Source of the DNA: an uncultured Eubacteriales bacterium
GTDB taxonomy: Bacteria; Bacillota; Clostridia; Lachnospirales; Lachnospiraceae
Length of the DNA: 58,317 nucleotides
Assembly (NCBI GenBank): GCA_951800645.1
Contig: CATOIK010000016.1
Coordinates: 1 to 58,317, forward strand
Direction: 5' to 3'
The notes beneath the pieces were generated by a model. That model searched no databases and was not told where the DNA came from. It saw only the letters and a program-made list of their open reading frames with translations. Within the stretch, counting starts at the first letter, position 1. The number at the start of each line of letters is the position of its first letter. The position numbers and the translations under genes are program-made. Positions 55,295 through 58,317 of the stretch are shown here, piece after piece.

Positions 55295-57377
55295 CAGCAC
55301 CAACCTTTCTTTTTGGAAATTCCAGCTTGAAATTGATGTACTTGCCGCCCGTATCGTCCAGGATCACCGCAGCGTCATAAGCAGCCTGTTTCTTTTCAGA
55401 CCACATACCCTTAACATTGGTGCGGCCTTTTTTCAGAAGGTCCGTTGCCATCTTCTTTGTCAGCTCCTTCTTGCGGCTCGTCCAGAAGCGGTCATTTTTC
55501 CAGAGGATGAAACCGCAGGAGCGATCCGAACAGGCAAAATTCTTCTTGCCCTCATAGACCGGCTGACCGCAGCGGGGGCAGGTACCGATCACTTCCTTCT
55601 CCGGGGCAAACAGCTTTTTGCCATCCTCGGAAATGCAGGAATAGGTGGACACGATCTCCTGGATCATCGCGCGGATACCGTCCATGAAGGTATCCGGGTC
55701 AGCATTGCCCTTTGCGATCTCCGTCAATTTCTGTTCCCATTCCGCTGTCAGCACGGGAGAGGTCAGCGGCTCCGGCAGGACCGTGACAAGGTTGATACCG
55801 GCTTTTGTGGGGATCAGGCTCTTGCCCTTGCGCTCCACAAAACCGGCTGCCACCAGCTTTTCGATGATGGCCGCCCTGGTCGCAGGCGTGCCAAGTCCTT
55901 TTCTCTCTGCTTCATCGGGGATATCATCCTTGCCTGCGTTCTCCATAGCGGACAGGAGGGTATCTTCGGTATAGGGCTTCGGCGGCTGGGTGAAATGCTC
56001 GGTAACGGCAATTTTCGCACTGTCAAAGGTCTGCCCTTCGGTGAAGTCCGGGAGCGTGCCGCCGTTCCCATCCGCAGGCTTTTCTTTCTGGAAAGCACGG
56101 AAAATGCGGTCGATCTCCCGCCAACCTTCGGAGAGGATGCGCTTGTCCTTTGCGGTGAAGGACTGGCCGCAGCAGTTGAAAGTTGCCGTGACCGCCTCAT
56201 ACACATACGGCTCTGCCGACGCACACAGCAGCTTGCAGCAGACCAACAGAAACAAGTTGCGCTCGCCCACAGGCAAAGCCTTGATATCCGCTTTTTCAAT
56301 CTCCATTGTGGGGATAATGGCGTGGTGGTCGGATACGTCCTTGTCGGAGATCATGGTCTCTACCAGCGGGAAGAAGTTTGTGCAACCATCAAAGGGCGGC
56401 AGCTTTGCCGCCAGATGGATCACACAGGAGGCCGTTTCCACCATGTCGGAAGTCAGATACCGGCTGTCCGTGCGGGGATAGGTTAGCAGCTTCTTTTCAT
56501 AAAGGCTCTGGGTGTAGTCGAGAGTCTGCTTTGCCGTGTATCCAAACAGGCGGTTCGCCTCACGCTGCAAGGCGGTGAGATCATAGAGCTTCGGCGGCTG
56601 TTCTTTCTTCTGTTCCTTCGTGACAGAGGTACAGGTGACGGCTGCACCCTTGCACATAGCCGCTGCCTGTTCCGCCTCCGCCGGATCGGTGAACTTCTCC
56701 GACACTGCTTCGGCTTCGTCCAGCATCAGGCGCAACAGATGATATTTCTCTTTGTGGAACAGTGTGATTTTTGCGTCACGCTCGGCAAGCATGGCAAGGG
56801 TCGGCGTCTGGACGCGCCCTACATTCAAGGTGCGGTGATAGAGAACGGAAAACAACCGCGTGGCGTTGATTCCTACCAGCCAATCCGCTTTCTGGCGGCA
56901 GAGGGCAGATTGATACAGGGTTTCATAGTCGGCGCTGGGGCGCAGATCAGAAAATCCCTCCCGGATGGCACTGTCCTCCATTGAGGAAATCCAAAGACGA
57001 AGGATCGGTTTGTGGCAATCCGCCATTTGATACACCAGACGGAAGATCAGTTCCCCTTCGCGCCCGGCGTCACAGGCATTGACAACGGTATCCACGTCGG
57101 GGCGGTCCATCAGGGTGCGGAGATTTTCAAAAGCGTCCTCCTTGCCCGGTGCCAGCACATAGCGGAACGGCTCCGGCAGAATGGGAAGATCGTCATAGCG
57201 CCATTTTTTGAAATGCTCGTCATAGCCACCAGCATCTATCGGGGATACCAAGTGCCCCACACACCAGGATACAAGAAGGCCGTTGCCTTCATAAAAGCCA
57301 TCGGCCCTGGATGAAGCACCCAGGGCCGACGCGATAGATTTTGCTACGCTCGGTTTTTCTGCGATAATCAGTTTCAA
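55281..57377 (-). CDS. topB: DNA topoisomerase III
   Basis: 698 aa type IA topoisomerase. The TOPRIM part begins IIAEKPSVAKSIASALG and has ACDAGREGELIFR. The catalytic Tyr300 is in LLTYPRTDSRYL. A C-terminal zinc ribbon CPRCGQP...CSDRSCGF is present. Elements of this family carry topB to resolve transfer intermediates. It heads the minus-strand topB-ardA operon. Confidence 0.94.
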   Translation of the reverse strand: MKLIIAEKPSVAKSIASALGASSRADGFYEGNGLLVSWCVGHLVSPIDAGGYDEHFKKWRYDDLPILPEPFRYVLAPGKEDAFENLRTLMDRPDVDTVVNACDAGREGELIFRLVYQMADCHKPILRLWISSMEDSAIREGFSDLRPSADYETLYQSALCRQKADWLVGINATRLFSVLYHRTLNVGRVQTPTLAMLAERDAKITLFHKEKYHLLRLMLDEAEAVSEKFTDPAEAEQAAAMCKGAAVTCTSVTKEQKKEQPPKLYDLTALQREANRLFGYTAKQTLDYTQSLYEKKLLTYPRTDSRYLTSDMVETASCVIHLAAKLPPFDGCTNFFPLVETMISDKDVSDHHAIIPTMEIEKADIKALPVGERNLFLLVCCKLLCASAEPYVYEAVTATFNCCGQSFTAKDKRILSEGWREIDRIFRAFQKEKPADGNGGTLPDFTEGQTFDSAKIAVTEHFTQPPKPYTEDTLLSAMENAGKDDIPDEAERKGLGTPATRAAIIEKLVAAGFVERKGKSLIPTKAGINLVTVLPEPLTSPVLTAEWEQKLTEIAKGNADPDTFMDGIRAMIQEIVSTYSCISEDGKKLFAPEKEVIGTCPRCGQPVYEGKKNFACSDRSCGFILWKNDRFWTSRKKELTKKMATDLLKKGRTNVKGMWSEKKQAAYDAAVILDDTGGKYINFKLEFPKRKVGADGRK

Positions 57378-57447
57378 TTTATACCTCCTATGTTGAAAAG
57401 TTCAGTATTTCGGAATATAATAATTTGGTAAGAAAGGGGGGTCTATC

Positions 57448-58161
57448 ATGCGCTCACAACTGTACTTATGGGGACCACTAAAACAACTATACATTGATGA
57501 TTTGACTTTAATAAAAACAATGTTTGTAGAGCGAATTCAGCCTGTTTTTGCAAACGCAGAATCTGAGGCGGAAGAATATCAAAACGAATTATGGGGAAGC
57601 ATTATGAACCGTCCTTGTACTGAAGATGACTATGTTGACCCTAGCGATTATGTTGATTTCGTTCAGGAAAAAGCAGTCGAACGGTATGATATGCTTTCAC
57701 TCATGCGATATCGGAATATCGGAATGTGGTTGGCGTGTTTGTGTCAAGTATGGGAACAACAACTATACTCCTTCGTCATACATGAAGCAGAGCAAGAAGG
57801 TCTTAAATATGACCCTTCCGACATTAAACGTGGTTTTGCGTTTTCAAAAGATGTTTTTGAATGGCATCAACAACCTTTTGAAAAACTGGATTCTTGGGGA
57901 AAAATAAAAGAGCTTCGTTTGTTGGTTAATGTGATAAAGCACGCAGAAGGAGATTCAGAACAAAAGCTCAGAAAGCTTAGGCCTGACTACTTCACCCAAG
58001 ATGTTTGTGGAACAGAATATGATTTAATGTCTCTCTATCACACGACACTGCTTGAACCCACGCTGATGATACAAGAACAAGATTTTATTGATTACTTTAA
58101 TGCTTTGATTAAGTTCTGGGGGGATCTTCCTGAGCGAATGTATACAATGGATGAACTATAA
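57448..58161 (+). CDS. Unrecognised AT-rich cargo protein
   Basis: 237 aa, no signal peptide or membrane segment. Predicted mainly helical and acidic. RLLVNVIKHAEGDSEQKLRKLRP (about 166-188) has an N-x-x-KH pattern seen in some HEPN-like or hypothetical proteins, but the RxxxxxH spacing of catalytic HEPN is not exact. It diverges from topB by 70 bp and has its own RBS (AAAGGGGGG). Base composition and location suggest accessory cargo. I do not assign a function. Confidence 0.6.
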   Translation: MRSQLYLWGPLKQLYIDDLTLIKTMFVERIQPVFANAESEAEEYQNELWGSIMNRPCTEDDYVDPSDYVDFVQEKAVERYDMLSLMRYRNIGMWLACLCQVWEQQLYSFVIHEAEQEGLKYDPSDIKRGFAFSKDVFEWHQQPFEKLDSWGKIKELRLLVNVIKHAEGDSEQKLRKLRPDYFTQDVCGTEYDLMSLYHTTLLEPTLMIQEQDFIDYFNALIKFWGDLPERMYTMDEL

Positions 58162-58205
58162 AATGTGGCAGATGAATAACATCTGCCACATTCAGACTGT
58201 AGACA

Positions 58206-58231
58206 AAGTCCCGGCATATGCCGGGCTTTTC
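58206..58231. terminator. Bidirectional terminator
   Basis: Perfect palindrome CCCGGCATATGCCGGG flanked by AAAGT and CTTTT, 45 bp after the unrecognised gene. Confidence 0.85.
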
Positions 58232-58251
58232 TACATTTATAACCGTTTTTC

Positions 58252-58260
58252 TGGTATAAT
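58252..58260 (+). promoter_or_regulatory. Extended -10 promoter of the last, partial gene
   Basis: TGGTATAAT is an extended -10. Its RBS AAAGGCGGTG and ATG at 58288 follow. Confidence 0.5.
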
Positions 58261-58287
58261 GGAACTATCAGAAAGGCGGTGTTTTTT

Positions 58288-58317
58288 ATGATGACGAAAA
58301 ATGCAGATAAGAAACGA
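58288..58317 (+). CDS. Partial CDS, possibly a transposase
   Basis: Only MMTKNADKKR is inside the window. The compact promoter-RBS-ATG layout and the start resemble IS1182-type transposases, but ten residues cannot prove it. Confidence 0.3.
   Translation, partial: MMTKNADKKR

Overview
The window looks like chromosome from a Clostridia, most likely Lachnospiraceae, genome. Support comes from the gene order around the replication origin (rpmH-rnpA-yidD-yidC-jag-mnmE-mnmG-rsmG opposite dnaA-dnaN-rlbA-recF-gyrB-gyrA), ParA/ParB with consensus parS sites, DUF4446 and DUF3881 proteins, a bifunctional AdhE, ECF vitamin transporter subunits, and promoters of the form TTGACN-17-TATAAT. The organism is inferred from protein features and gene order, not from a database search.

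Region 1 (1-13.1 kb, mostly minus strand): the 5' end of a 16S rRNA gene and its promoter, tRNA-Ser(GCU), a two-subunit iron-sulfur fumarase, gyrA, gyrB, recF, an S4-domain protein, dnaN and dnaA. DnaA boxes lie on both sides of dnaA, and the dnaA-dnaN gap carries an AT-rich stretch next to DnaA-trio-like triplets, so oriC is in this window. Upstream of dnaA, still on the minus strand, are a P1-family hydrolase and an ECF transporter S component.

Region 2 (13.1-24.8 kb, mostly plus strand): the right replichore core from rpmH to rsmG, then parA-parB-DUF4446. Two parS sites flank a minus-strand alpha/beta hydrolase gene. Coding strand changes at oriC, as expected for leading-strand bias.

Region 3 (24.8-40.7 kb): metabolic genes. 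These are adhE, a polar amino acid ABC transporter, an EamA exporter, an orphan 2,4-diaminopentanoate-dehydrogenase-like enzyme, two ABC-F proteins, an ECF S component translationally coupled to a P-loop kinase, NADP-type gdhA and a DUF3881 gene. The region ends with three tandem tRNA-Arg(CCU)-like sequences, only the last of which is intact.

Region 4 (40.95 kb to the end): an integrative mobilizable or conjugative element inserted at the tRNA-Arg locus; its far end lies outside the window. It has a tyrosine integrase and excisionase, a sigma-like factor and small HTH regulator preceded by a leader-peptide/hairpin region, a Cys-rich KTR protein with a transglutaminase-like protein and AraC/HTH regulators, an XRE regulator, an oriT-like region with mobC and a MobA-type relaxase, an AT-rich ABC-three-component (ABC-3C) conflict module with an HNH effector, a BRO-like gene bracketed by two copies of one terminator, and an antirestriction (ArdA-like)/topoisomerase III operon. 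An unrecognised AT-rich gene and the first codons of a possible transposase close the window. The most interesting parts are the ABC-3C module, the BRO cassette, the attenuator-like leader upstream of the element's regulatory genes, and the tRNA-Arg scars.
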